From assembly GCA_051953655.1 (NCBI GenBank), contig JBQCIO010000305.1, forward strand, positions 1 to 18,235: DNA of 18,235 bases, in the 5' to 3' direction. The stretch comes from JBQCHF01 sp051953655. GTDB lineage: Bacteria > Actinomycetota > Actinomycetes > Motilibacterales > Motilibacteraceae. Within the stretch, counting starts at the first letter, position 1, and each line of letters starts with the position of its first letter. The notes beneath the pieces are model-generated. The model saw nothing but the letters and a program-made list of their open reading frames with translations, searched no databases and was not told where the DNA came from. The position numbers and the translations under genes were made by a program. Shown one piece after another: positions 1 through 6,718 of the stretch.

Positions 1-1
1 C

Positions 2-631
2 GTGCTGCCGCCGGTGACGGACCCGGTGGCGCCGTCGCCGGCGCTGGAGCCGACCGCGCTCGCCCCCCGCCTCGCATCGCCCGATCCGGCACCGCCCCCG
101 CCCGGGGCGCGGGTGGCGAGCCGAACCGCGGACGGGCGTCCGCTGCCCCGGCGCCGGGCCGCGGCGCGCCCCGACGAGGGCGAGGGCGCGCTCGCCGCCG
201 CGCGGGCGGCCCTGGAGTCGGGGTCCTACCTCGAGGCGGCCCGGCTGGCCGCGCAGGCGGCGGCTCGCCGGCCGCTCGAGGTGGCCGCCCACCTGCTCGC
301 CGGGCGCGCCCTGGTCAGCGCCGGACGCGACGCCGACGCCGTCGAACCGCTCCGGCGGGCGGCCTACCTGGACCCGCGGGCCGGCGACGCGCAGTTCCTC
401 CTCGCCGGCGCCCTGGCCCGCACCGGCGCGCACGCGGCGGCCGCAGCCGCCTACCGGGCGGCGGCCGACACCCTGCCGCTGCTCGACGACGCCGCCCTCG
501 CCGCGCTGCTCGACGGGCGCGGCGTGGGCGAGCTGGCCGGCCTGTGCCGTGCGCTGGCGACCCAGGAGGACGACCGTGCCCGGGGGCAGGCGGTGGGCGG
601 CGCGGTGCTCGAGGGGCGGTGGGGCGCATGA
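2..631 (+). CDS. TPR-repeat C-terminal part of a chemotaxis protein, probably CheR-type methyltransferase (5' partial)
   Basis: The reading frame is open to the left edge, so only the C-terminal ~209 residues are visible; the GTG at position 2 is probably not the true start. The first ~55 visible residues are a Pro/Ala/Arg-rich linker. After it come helical alanine-rich tetratricopeptide-like repeats (about residues 60-160), with segments such as AARLAAQAAARRPLEVAAHLLAGRAL and DAVEPLRRAAYLDPRAGDAQ shortened here to their repeat cores. The gene ends in an ATGA overlap with cheW, so the two are translationally coupled. Known family context: CheR methyltransferases with C-terminal TPRs are often encoded next to cheW in alternative chemosensory clusters and methylate receptor glutamates. 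The methyltransferase domain itself is outside the window, so CheR is inferred from the neighbour and the TPR tail; another TPR protein is possible. Confidence 0.5.
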   Translation: MLPPVTDPVAPSPALEPTALAPRLASPDPAPPPPGARVASRTADGRPLPRRRAAARPDEGEGALAAARAALESGSYLEAARLAAQAAARRPLEVAAHLLAGRALVSAGRDADAVEPLRRAAYLDPRAGDAQFLLAGALARTGAHAAAAAAYRAAADTLPLLDDAALAALLDGRGVGELAGLCRALATQEDDRARGQAVGGAVLEGRWGA

Positions 632-1104
632 GCGGGGCGGCAGCGGCGGGACAGGCGGCCGGGCACGTGACCTTCCGCTGCGGCGGCCGGGTGCTGGCCG
701 CCGCGCTCGAGCAGGTCCGGGAGGTGGTGCGGGCCGGCGGCGTCGAGCCGCTCGCCGGGGCGCGCGCGCCGGTCACCTCGCTGCTGGTGCTGCGCGGCGA
801 CCCGCTCCCGGTGGTGGACCTGCGCTCGGGGTCGGGCGCACCCGAGGCCCGGGTCGCTCCCGGCGACGTCCTGGTGCTGGCCGACACCGGCGAGCACGCC
901 CTCGGCGTCGCGGTCGACGCCGTCCTCGCGGTGCACGGCGCCGGGGAGCTCGCCACCGTCGGCGGCCCGGTGCCGGCCGGCCTGCCCTCCTACGTCGACG
1001 CCGTCCTGCTCGCCTCCGGCGAGGCCTCGGTGCGGGACGTGCCGCCGGGAGAGCCGGTCTTGCTGGTGGACCTGCGCCGGCTCGCCCAGGTGCCGCTCAG
1101 CTGA
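628..1104 (+). CDS. cheW: CheW-like chemotaxis coupling protein
   Basis: A 158-residue protein, the usual size for CheW, which links receptors to the CheA kinase in the cytoplasm. The sequence starts a CheW-type beta barrel with VTFRCGGRVLAAALEQVREV (about residues 15-34), continues with the conserved strand-turn LLVLRGDPLPVVDLR (about 52-66), then VLVLADTGEHALGVAVDAV (about 82-100) and ends with VLLVDLRRLAQ, the typical last strand and helix. The ATG at 628 overlaps the TGA of the preceding TPR gene (ATGA), which decides the start over the longer upstream frame. The N-terminal 13 residues are Ala/Gly-rich and probably flexible. The pair looks like the end of a chemosensory operon. It converges on the minus-strand flavin-reductase gene only 39 bases downstream, with only a short GCCC/GGGC hairpin (about 1113-1124) between them. 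Confidence 0.5.
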   Translation: MSGAAAAGQAAGHVTFRCGGRVLAAALEQVREVVRAGGVEPLAGARAPVTSLLVLRGDPLPVVDLRSGSGAPEARVAPGDVLVLADTGEHALGVAVDAVLAVHGAGELATVGGPVPAGLPSYVDAVLLASGEASVRDVPPGEPVLLVDLRRLAQVPLS

Positions 1105-1143
1105 GCAGTCCTGCCCGGACGGGCCCCGACCTGGTCCGAGCGG

Positions 1144-1869
1144 TCAGCCGGCGTCCCGGGCGTGGCGCTCCTGCCAGGCCGCGTAGGGCACCCGGCGCAG
1201 CTCGTAGAGATCGGGGGCGTGGCCCCACAGGTCCCTGTTGAGCCGGCTGGCCGGGCGCACGAGCGCCATGTCCGGCAGGCCGTCCACGACCGCGGCCGGG
1301 TCCAGCACCGTGTGGACGACCTCGCCGAAGACGACCGTGTCGTTCCCGCCGGCGGACCAGGTGTGCACCAGCCGGCACTCCAGCGCGACCGGGCTGGCCG
1401 CCACCCGCGGCGGGCGCACCAGCCGGCTCGGTGCCTTCTCCAGCCCGACCGCGGCGAACTCGTCGACCTCGGGCGGGAAGTCGGTGCCGGTCAGGTTGCA
1501 GGCCTGGGCGAGGTCCTCGGTGACCAGGTTGACCACGAACTCGCCGGTGGCCTCGATGTTGCGCTGGCTGTCCTTGCGCCCGATCGAGGTGAAGCTGACC
1601 ACCGGCGGGGCGACGCTGGCGACGGTGAAGTAGGAGTGCGGAGCCAGGTTGACCGTGCCGTCGGGAGCCAGCGAGGAGACCCAGGCGATGGGCCGGGGCA
1701 CCACCGCGCTGTTGAGCAGCGGGTACATGTGCCTGCCCGCCACCGCGGCGTCGAGGTGGATCCGGCCGTCGACGTCGGGGCCCAGCGCGGCGAAGAAGTC
1801 GCGCGCCCGCATCGCCGCCGCCTCGCGCGCCGCCGGTCCGGTGACCTCGCCACCGGGCTGTCCGCTCAC
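1144..1869 (-). CDS. flavin reductase-like, FMN-binding split-barrel protein
   Basis: About 241 residues. The middle shows the flavin-reductase-like fold: PRPIAWVSSLAPDGTVNLAP (about residues 58-77), then HSYFTVASVAPPVVSFTSIG, KDSQRNIEATGEFVVNL and a later VALECRLVHTW strand. Proteins of this type bind FMN and either reduce flavin with NAD(P)H or act as flavoredoxin-like electron carriers; the substrate cannot be told from the sequence. I chose the GTG at 1869 because a GAGGTGG Shine-Dalgarno lies about 5-8 bases upstream. The frame also allows a GTG at 1878 (which is inside the Shine-Dalgarno) and an ATG at 1812. The Shine-Dalgarno is part of a 14-bp tandem repeat array reaching into the gene start (see separate entry). 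It is downstream of disA on the same strand but 287 bases away, so probably has its own promoter. Confidence 0.5.
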   Translation of the reverse strand: MSGQPGGEVTGPAAREAAAMRARDFFAALGPDVDGRIHLDAAVAGRHMYPLLNSAVVPRPIAWVSSLAPDGTVNLAPHSYFTVASVAPPVVSFTSIGRKDSQRNIEATGEFVVNLVTEDLAQACNLTGTDFPPEVDEFAAVGLEKAPSRLVRPPRVAASPVALECRLVHTWSAGGNDTVVFGEVVHTVLDPAAVVDGLPDMALVRPASRLNRDLWGHAPDLYELRRVPYAAWQERHARDAG

Positions 1870-1870
1870 T

Positions 1871-1940
1871 CGTGCCACCTCACGCTCGTCGCCTCACCTG
1901 TGCCGCGTCACCGGTGTCGCCTCGCCGGTGTCGCCTCGCC
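1871..1940 (-). repeat. 14-bp tandem repeat array, five copies, ending at the flavin-reductase start
   Basis: Read on the minus strand, the region splits into consecutive 14-mers close to GGTGAGGCGACACC. The copies are GGCGAGGCGACACC (1940-1927), the same again (1926-1913), GGTGACGCGGCACA (1912-1899), GGTGAGGCGACGAG (1898-1885) and CGTGAGGTGGCACG (1884-1871). The next bases, AGTGAGCGGA (1870-1861), look like a sixth partial copy that contains the GTG start codon. A more diverged copy with a two-base insertion may precede the array at 1941-1953. The two distal copies are identical and the copies nearest the gene are the most diverged. The unit length is not a multiple of three. Confidence 0.5.
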
Positions 1941-2156
1941 GTCGATCCTCACACCGGCCGGTGGTCGCCGCGACCGCGGCCGGCCGGGCGCGACCGGCCG
2001 GGCAACGTCCGAATTGCGCACACAGGGCGGGTCGTCGAGCCGGCGGGTCGCGCCGGCCCGACCCCGACACGCCGCGCCGCCCTCGGGGGGTGTGTGCGCA
2101 AACCGGTCCAGGTCCGGTCCCCGACCGCCCGGCGGGACGACCGTGGACCGGCCGGG
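1941..2156. other. disA / flavin-reductase intergenic region with palindromes
   Basis: No gene seen. The stretch holds a perfect 12-bp palindrome CACCGGCCGGTG (1952-1963), a hairpin GGTCG / CGACC (1963-1967 with 1971-1975), several ACCGGCCGGG words and a long-spaced inverted repeat at 2014-2101 (separate entry). It lies after the disA stop and before the flavin-reductase gene on the minus strand, so it should hold the disA 3' end signal and the flavin-reductase promoter, but I cannot place a convincing -10/-35 pair. Confidence 0.5.
2014..2101. repeat. 11-bp perfect inverted repeat bounding an 88-bp segment
   Basis: TTGCGCACACA at 2014-2024 is the exact reverse complement of TGTGTGCGCAA at 2091-2101, with 66 bases between. 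The arms contain the only A/T-containing stretches in an otherwise almost pure G+C spacer. It could be a pair of operator half-sites, the ends of a very small miniature element, or a long-loop hairpin after disA. No target-site duplication is evident on the flanks. Confidence 0.5.
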
Positions 2157-3254
2157 TCAGACGTAGCGCTCGAGGATGCTGGACTCGGCCAGCCGGCTCA
2201 GGCCCTCGCGCACGGTGCGGGCGCGGGACTCGCCCACGCCCTCCACCGCCTGCAGGTCGTCGATGTTGGCCGCGAGCAGCTTCTGCAGGCTGCCGAAGTG
2301 CTCGACGAGCCGGTCGACGACGGCGCCGGGCAGGCGGGGGACCTTGGCCAGCAGCCGGTAGCCGCGCGGGCTGACCGCGGCGTCGAGGCCGTCGCCGGCG
2401 CCGCTGAAGCCGAGGGCGCGGGCCACCGTGCCGAGGTCGAGCAGCTCGGCGGCGGAGAGGTTGTCCAGCTCGGCCAGGACGTCGGGCACCGTGCGGTGCC
2501 GGCGCCCGCTCTGGCTGGGGAGGTAGTCGCGGGCGACCAGCTCGCGGTCGGGCTCGACCCCGGCGATGAGCTCGTCGAGCTGCAGGGAGAGCAGCCGGCC
2601 GTCGGTGCCGAGCTCGACGACGTAGCCGCCGATCTCGTCGGCGATCCGGCGCACCATCTCCAGCCGCTGGGCTACCGAGCTGACGTCGCGGACGGTGACG
2701 AGATCCTCGATCTCCAGCGCCGAGAGGGTGCCGCTGACCTCGTCGAGGCGCAGCTTGTAGCGCTCGAGGGTGGCCAGCGCCTGGTTGGCGCGGCTGAGGA
2801 TCTGGGTGGAGTCCTCGAGCACGTAGCGGCGCGAGCCGACGTAGAGGGCCACGATCGACATCGACTGGCTCACCGACACCACGGGGTAGCCGGTCTGCTT
2901 GGCCACCCGCTCGGCGGTGCGGTGCCGGGTGCCGGACTCCTCGGTCGGGATGCTCGGGTCCGGCACCATCTGCACGGCCGCGCGGAGGATCTTGGTGACG
3001 CCGGTGTCGCACACGACGCCGCCGTCCATCTTGCACAGCTCGCGCAGCCGGGTGCTCGAGAACTCGACGTCGAGCTCGAAGCCGCCGGTGCACAGCGCCT
3101 CGACGCCCTTGTCGTAGCCGAGCACGATGAGCGCGCCGGTGCGTCCGCGCAGGATCCGCTCGAGACCCTCGCGCAGCTGGGTGCCCGGCGCGACGAGGGC
3201 GAGGGTCTGCCGCAGCAGCTCGTCCGGTGATGGTGACCGGTCGCTGCCGGGCAT
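2157..3254 (-). CDS. disA: DNA integrity scanning diadenylate cyclase DisA
   Basis: A 365-residue protein of normal DisA length. It condenses two ATP into the second messenger c-di-AMP and scans DNA for branched structures. Domains in order: the N-terminal DAC domain (about residues 10-150) with GALIVLGYDKGVEAL, the DGA-type motif here read as KMDGGVVCD (residues 76-83) and the ATP-binding GTRHRTAERV (109-118); a helical linker with ILSRANQALATLERYKLRLDE; and a C-terminal helix-hairpin-helix DNA-binding region with LLAANIDDLQAVEGVGESRA. The third residue of the DGA motif is Gly, not Ala. The start is the ATG at 3254. The gene follows radA in the same direction with a 79-base gap; the disA-radA pairing is well known and RadA can down-regulate DisA activity in bacilli. 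A possible -10 (TAGACT) lies at the radA 3' end. Confidence 0.5.
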   Translation of the reverse strand: MPGSDRSPSPDELLRQTLALVAPGTQLREGLERILRGRTGALIVLGYDKGVEALCTGGFELDVEFSSTRLRELCKMDGGVVCDTGVTKILRAAVQMVPDPSIPTEESGTRHRTAERVAKQTGYPVVSVSQSMSIVALYVGSRRYVLEDSTQILSRANQALATLERYKLRLDEVSGTLSALEIEDLVTVRDVSSVAQRLEMVRRIADEIGGYVVELGTDGRLLSLQLDELIAGVEPDRELVARDYLPSQSGRRHRTVPDVLAELDNLSAAELLDLGTVARALGFSGAGDGLDAAVSPRGYRLLAKVPRLPGAVVDRLVEHFGSLQKLLAANIDDLQAVEGVGESRARTVREGLSRLAESSILERYV

Positions 3255-3330
3255 GCGTCCCCCGTCGGGTCCTCGGGTCGTTGGTGGGCCGTGCTGCGTC
3301 GAGTCCTGCCCGCGAGCAGGCCCGTGCCGG

Positions 3331-3336
3331 AGTCTA
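3331..3336 (-). promoter_or_regulatory. possible -10 element for disA
   Basis: TAGACT on the minus strand, overlapping the radA stop codon, would start a transcript near 3324 with a leader of about 70 bases before disA. No good -35 is visible 17 bases further up, so radA-disA read-through is equally possible. Confidence 0.5.
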
Positions 3337-4749
3337 CCGAGGTGCCCGCGCGAGGGCTTGCCTCACCGCGCTGGACAGCAGCGGCACCTCCTCGATCGTC
3401 ATGCCGGGCACCGCCACCTGGGAGTCGTGCGGCACCAGCGCCCGCTTGAAGCCGAGCCGGGCCGCCTCCAGGAGCCGCCGGCGCACGTCGGGCACCCGGC
3501 GGATCTCCCCGGCCAGGCCGATCTCGCCGATCGCCACCAGGTCCGGGGGCAGGGGCTTGTCGCTGGTGGCGCTGGCCAGGGCCAGGGCGACGGCCAGGTC
3601 AGCGGCCGGCTCGACCAGGCGCATGCCTCCGACGCTGGCGCAGTAGACCTCGTAGCTGCGGAAGTCGATGCGCTCGCGGGCGCTCAGCACGGCCAGCACC
3701 ATCGCCACCCGGGAGCTGTCCACGCCCGTGGTGCCGCGCCGCGGCTTGTCGCTGAGGGTGGGGGCGACCAGCGCCTGCACCTCGGCCAGCAGCGGCCGCT
3801 TGCCCTCCACTGCCACCGTGACGCAGGTGCCCGGCACCGCGGTGGTGTGCCGCGAGGTGAACAGCCCGGTGGGGTCGGGCAGCTCCACGATGCCGTCCTC
3901 GGACAGGTCGAAGCACCCGACCTCGTCCGACGGGCCGTAGCGGTTCTTGACCCCGCGGACCATCCGCAGCCGGGTGTGCCGGTCGCCCTCGAAGTGCAGG
4001 ACGACGTCGACGAGGTGCTCGAGCACGCGCGGGCCGGCGATGGAGCCGTCCTTGGTGACGTGGCCGACCAGCACCGTGGAGATGTCGCGCTCCTTGGCCG
4101 CCTTGATCAGCGCCGCGGCGACCTCGCGGACCTGGCTGACCCCGCCGGCCGCGCCCTCGATCTCCGCGCTGGCCACCGTCTGCACCGAGTCGACCACCAG
4201 CAGCGCGGGCTGCACCTGGTCCAGGTGGGCGAGCACCGCGCCGAGGTCGGTCTCGGCGGCGAGGTAGAGCTCGGGGTGCAGCGCGCCGATCCGCTCGGCC
4301 CGCAGGCGCACCTGGGGCGCGGACTCCTCCCCGCTCACGTAGAGCACCCGGCGGCGGGCCTCCGCGGCCCGGCTGGCGACGTCGAGCAGCAGCGTCGACT
4401 TGCCCACCCCCGGCTCGCCGGCCAGCAGCACCACCGCGCCGGGCACCATACCGCCGCCCAGGACCCGGTCCAGCTCGTCGACGCCGGTGGGCACGGCGCG
4501 GGCCGACTCCACCGAGACCTCGCCGATGGGCCGGGCCGGGGCGGACACGATGCCGGCGGTGGTGGTCCGCACCCGGACCGCGCCGACCTCCTCGACGCTG
4601 CCCCAGGCCTGGCACTCGCCGCAGCGGCCCACCCACTTCAGGCTGGTCCAGCCGCACTCGCCGCAGCGGTAGGTGCTGCCGCTCTTGGCGCTGGCCTTGC
4701 CGGCTCGGTCTCTGCCGCCGCCGCGCGGCGCGCTCTGGGACGAGGTCAT
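3334..4749 (-). CDS. radA: DNA repair ATPase RadA
   Basis: About 471 residues, normal for RadA/Sms, a RecA-like hexameric helicase that drives branch migration in recombinational repair. The order of parts is complete: a four-cysteine zinc finger (CGECGW at 29-34 and CGECQAW at 43-49), the RecA-type ATPase with Walker A GEPGVGKST (111-119) and Walker B LLVVD (183-187), the RadA-specific KNRYG motif (268-272), and a C-terminal Lon-protease-like domain (about 290-471). I take the ATG at 4749 instead of the longer frame from 4794, because TAGCCT sits 7 bases before it, the spacing of a leaderless promoter, and the longer version adds 15 residues that would precede that transcript. It stands upstream of disA and probably forms a genome-maintenance unit with it. 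Confidence 0.5.
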   Translation of the reverse strand: MTSSQSAPRGGGRDRAGKASAKSGSTYRCGECGWTSLKWVGRCGECQAWGSVEEVGAVRVRTTTAGIVSAPARPIGEVSVESARAVPTGVDELDRVLGGGMVPGAVVLLAGEPGVGKSTLLLDVASRAAEARRRVLYVSGEESAPQVRLRAERIGALHPELYLAAETDLGAVLAHLDQVQPALLVVDSVQTVASAEIEGAAGGVSQVREVAAALIKAAKERDISTVLVGHVTKDGSIAGPRVLEHLVDVVLHFEGDRHTRLRMVRGVKNRYGPSDEVGCFDLSEDGIVELPDPTGLFTSRHTTAVPGTCVTVAVEGKRPLLAEVQALVAPTLSDKPRRGTTGVDSSRVAMVLAVLSARERIDFRSYEVYCASVGGMRLVEPAADLAVALALASATSDKPLPPDLVAIGEIGLAGEIRRVPDVRRRLLEAARLGFKRALVPHDSQVAVPGMTIEEVPLLSSAVRQALARAPR

Positions 4750-4756
4750 GCCCGGA

Positions 4757-4762
4757 AGGCTA
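4757..4762 (-). promoter_or_regulatory. -10 element of a probably leaderless radA promoter
   Basis: TAGCCT (minus strand) followed by 7 bases and the ATG at 4749. The position fits transcription starting at or next to the start codon; no Shine-Dalgarno is visible. Confidence 0.5.
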
Positions 4763-4858
4763 GGAGTGCGGGCCGACAGTTCCGGCGCAACCACGGCGGC
4801 CGCCGCACCGCGGCCTGTGGACGACCTCGCTCCCGCGACGGCGTCGGCCCGGGGCGGG

Positions 4859-5614
4859 TCAGCGCTTCCGGGCCCGGCCGCCCGATGCCGGGTCGGCTGG
4901 GTGCGGTGCGACGACCGGCCGCGCGCTCAGCCGGGCCTCGCAGAGCCGGGCCAGCTCCTCGTAGGCGGCGTCGCCCATGAGCTCGCGCAGCTCGGGCTCG
5001 CTGTCCAGGTAGAGCGGCCGCTTGCCGCCGTGGGCCTCGGTGTTGCCGGTGCAGTACCAGTCCAGGTCGTGCCCGCCCGGCCCCCAGCCGCGCCGGTCGT
5101 ACTCGGCGATGGTGACCTCGAGGTAGCTCGTGCCGTCCGGCCGCTCCACCGTGCGGTAGGAGCGGCGCAGCGGCAGCTGCCAGCAGACGTCCGGCTTGGT
5201 CTCCAGGAAGTGCCGTCCGGTGCGCGCGGCCAGGGCGTGCAGCGCGCAGCCCTCGCCGCCGGCGAAGCCCGGCCGGTTGAGGAAGACGCAGGCGCCGTCG
5301 ACGACGCGGGTCTTGCGGTCGCCGTCCTCGTCGACCTCGACCCACCGCTTCCGGTGGTGCTGCCAGGTCTGCGGCGTGAGCTCCTTCACCGCCGCGGCCA
5401 CCCGCTTCTCGTCGGCCTTGTCCGAGAAGTGGGCACCGAGGGTGCAGCAGCCGTCGTCGGGTCGCTCGGCGTAGATCCCCTGGCAGCCGCGGCCGAACAC
5501 GCAGCTCCAGCGCGAGGTGAGCCAGGTCAGGTCGCAGCGGAAGGTCTGGTCGGGATCGGCGGGGTCGGGGAACTCCGCCCACGCGCGCGGGAAGTCGAGC
5601 GGCACCTCGGGCAC
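4859..5614 (-). CDS. cysteine-rich conserved protein, DUF3109/YkgJ-like putative metal or Fe-S cluster protein
   Basis: About 251 residues, soluble, with nine cysteines (about 27, 38, 44, 56, 57, 109, 123, 144, 188). The pattern is a GCC pair followed by LGAHF, then GACVFLNR, GCALHALAARTG, and KPDVCWQLPLR. This resembles the layout I know for DUF3109 / YkgJ-type zinc or Fe-S proteins, where a CC pair is followed by a GxC, a CALH-type cysteine and a KPxxCxxxP motif. The family match is my recognition, not a search result; function is unknown. A GTG at 5620 opens the frame, but it directly follows a TAGGCT -10 element and would precede the transcription start. The GTG two codons later (5614) is exactly 6 bases from that element, so I use it as a leaderless start. 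The gene is divergent from the ppx-family gene. Confidence 0.5.
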   Translation of the reverse strand: MPEVPLDFPRAWAEFPDPADPDQTFRCDLTWLTSRWSCVFGRGCQGIYAERPDDGCCTLGAHFSDKADEKRVAAAVKELTPQTWQHHRKRWVEVDEDGDRKTRVVDGACVFLNRPGFAGGEGCALHALAARTGRHFLETKPDVCWQLPLRRSYRTVERPDGTSYLEVTIAEYDRRGWGPGGHDLDWYCTGNTEAHGGKRPLYLDSEPELRELMGDAAYEELARLCEARLSARPVVAPHPADPASGGRARKR

Positions 5615-5620
5615 CGGCAC

Positions 5621-5626
5621 AGCCTA
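5621..5626 (-). promoter_or_regulatory. -10 element of a probably leaderless promoter for the cysteine-rich protein
   Basis: TAGGCT (minus strand), then GTGCCG, then the GTG at 5614. The 6-base spacing equals that at three other genes in this window and rules out the first in-frame GTG at 5620. Confidence 0.5.
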
Positions 5627-5652
5627 GGTCGCCCCCGTCCCGGCTCGTGCCC

Positions 5653-5710
5653 GCCGTGGGGTGCTCGTCGTGGGCGTGCCGGTCGTGGACGTGCCGGTCG
5701 TGAGCTGCGG
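5653..5710 (+). repeat. 15-bp tandem direct repeats in a divergent promoter region
   Basis: GTCGTGGGCGTGCCG (5667-5681) is followed directly by GTCGTGGACGTGCCG (5682-5696), one mismatch, and then by a partial copy GTCGTGAGCTGCGG (5697-5710). GCCGTGGGGTGCTC (5653-5666) is a degenerate copy before them. The array ends 10 bases before the -10 element of the ppx-family gene, so it covers the -35 region and upstream, a position suited to a regulator that binds direct repeats. Confidence 0.5.
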
Positions 5711-5719
5711 CCGAGCGGG

Positions 5720-5725
5720 TACGGT
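5720..5725 (+). promoter_or_regulatory. -10 element of a probably leaderless ppx-family promoter
   Basis: TACGGT followed by 6 bases and the ATG at 5732. No Shine-Dalgarno is present in the gap. Confidence 0.5.
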
Positions 5726-5731
5726 CCCGCC

Positions 5732-6664
5732 ATGCGCCTGGGTGTCCTCGACGTCGGCTCGAACACCGTGCACCTGCTCGTGGTCGACGCCCATCCCGGG
5801 GCGCGCCCGTGGCCGGCCACCAGCCACAAGACCGAGCTGCGCCTGGCCGAGCACCTCGAGGCCGACGGCAGCATCGACGCCCAGGGCGCCGACGACCTCG
5901 TCGCCTTCGTGCGCGAGGCGCTCGAGGTGGCCGAGGACCAGGGCTGCGAGGACACCGTCGCCTTCGCGACCTCGGCCCTGCGGGAGGCGCCCAACGGCGA
6001 CACCGTGCTCAAGCGGGTGCACGACGACGCCGGGGTCGACCTCGAGGTGCTCAGCGGCGAGGAGGAGGCCCGGCTCACCTTCCTGGCCGCCCGCCGCTGG
6101 TTCGGCTGGTCCACCGGCCGGCTGCTGCTGGTCGACATCGGCGGCGGCTCCCTCGAGCTCGCCGCCGGCATGGACGAGGACCCCGACGTCGCCGCCTCGA
6201 TGCCGCTGGGCGCCGGCCGGCTCACCCGCGACCGGCTGCGCGGCGACCCGCCGTCGGCCGAGGACGTCAGGGCCCTGCGCAAGGACGTGCGCGCCGAGAT
6301 CGCCAAGCACGTGCGCCCGTTCACGATCGGTGGCGCCATCGACCAGGCCGTCGGCACCTCCAAGACCCTGCGCTCGCTGGCGCGCATCGCCGGCGCCGCG
6401 CCCTCCGGGGAGGGCCCCTACGTGCCGCGCGAGCTCACCGCCGAGGCGCTGCACGAGATGGTGCCGCGGCTGGCCAAGATGCCCTCGCGCAAGCGGGCCG
6501 AGCTGCCCGGGGTGAGCGAGGGCCGCGCGGCGCAGCTGCTGGCCGGGGCGGTGGTGGCCGAGGCGGCCATGGACCTGCTCGGCGTGGAGAGCCTGGAGAT
6601 CTGCCCCTGGGCGCTGCGCGAGGGGATCATCCTGCGCCGGCTGGACTGGATCGGCGCGGTCTGA
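5732..6664 (+). CDS. Ppx/GppA-family exopolyphosphatase
   Basis: A 310-residue, single-domain-pair member of the Ppx/GppA family, close in size to the short mycobacterial Ppx1 (Rv0496) and much shorter than E. coli Ppx. These enzymes remove terminal phosphate from polyphosphate or hydrolyse pppGpp. Visible motifs of the actin-like ATPase fold: LGVLDVGSNTVHLLVVD (residues 3-19), the SGEEEARLTFLAA segment with the catalytic glutamate (108-120), the second phosphate loop LLLVDIGGGSLELA (131-144), and AVGTSKTLRSLA further on. The C-terminal extension of longer Ppx enzymes is absent. The ATG at 5732 is chosen from the leaderless promoter spacing; the frame stays open for a further kilobase upstream, but this is opposite-strand shadow. 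Whether polyphosphate or pppGpp is the main substrate cannot be decided here. Confidence 0.5.
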   Translation: MRLGVLDVGSNTVHLLVVDAHPGARPWPATSHKTELRLAEHLEADGSIDAQGADDLVAFVREALEVAEDQGCEDTVAFATSALREAPNGDTVLKRVHDDAGVDLEVLSGEEEARLTFLAARRWFGWSTGRLLLVDIGGGSLELAAGMDEDPDVAASMPLGAGRLTRDRLRGDPPSAEDVRALRKDVRAEIAKHVRPFTIGGAIDQAVGTSKTLRSLARIAGAAPSGEGPYVPRELTAEALHEMVPRLAKMPSRKRAELPGVSEGRAAQLLAGAVVAEAAMDLLGVESLEICPWALREGIILRRLDWIGAV

Positions 6665-6706
6665 GCGCCATCTGAGCGAGCGGGGCTGCCGCTGGCCGCC
6701 GACGCC

Positions 6707-6712
6707 TACCCT
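6707..6712 (+). promoter_or_regulatory. -10 element of a probably leaderless isomerase-like gene
   Basis: TACCCT followed by 6 bases and the GTG at 6719. The gap has no Shine-Dalgarno, so start and leaderless reading support each other. Confidence 0.5.
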
Positions 6713-6718
6713 GGCGGC

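Noticed and set aside
2014..2101. A complete insertion sequence or MITE with target duplication
   Set aside because: There is no transposase and no clear flanking duplication; left only as an inverted repeat of unknown role.
3255..3333. c-di-AMP riboswitch (ydaO type) upstream of disA
   Set aside because: The gap is only 79 bases and lacks the conserved core of that riboswitch; only a small CCTGC/GCAGG hairpin (3305-3309 with 3316-3320) is seen.
3127..4980. 617-codon open frame on the plus strand opposite disA and radA
   Set aside because: It lies antisense to two certain genes, has a composition (Ala, Gly, His, Arg) typical of GC-rich shadow frames and no recognisable motif.
5620..5620. 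GTG at 5620 as start of the cysteine-rich protein
   Set aside because: It touches the TAGGCT -10 element, so it would be upstream of the transcript; the GTG at 5614 fits the 6-base rule.
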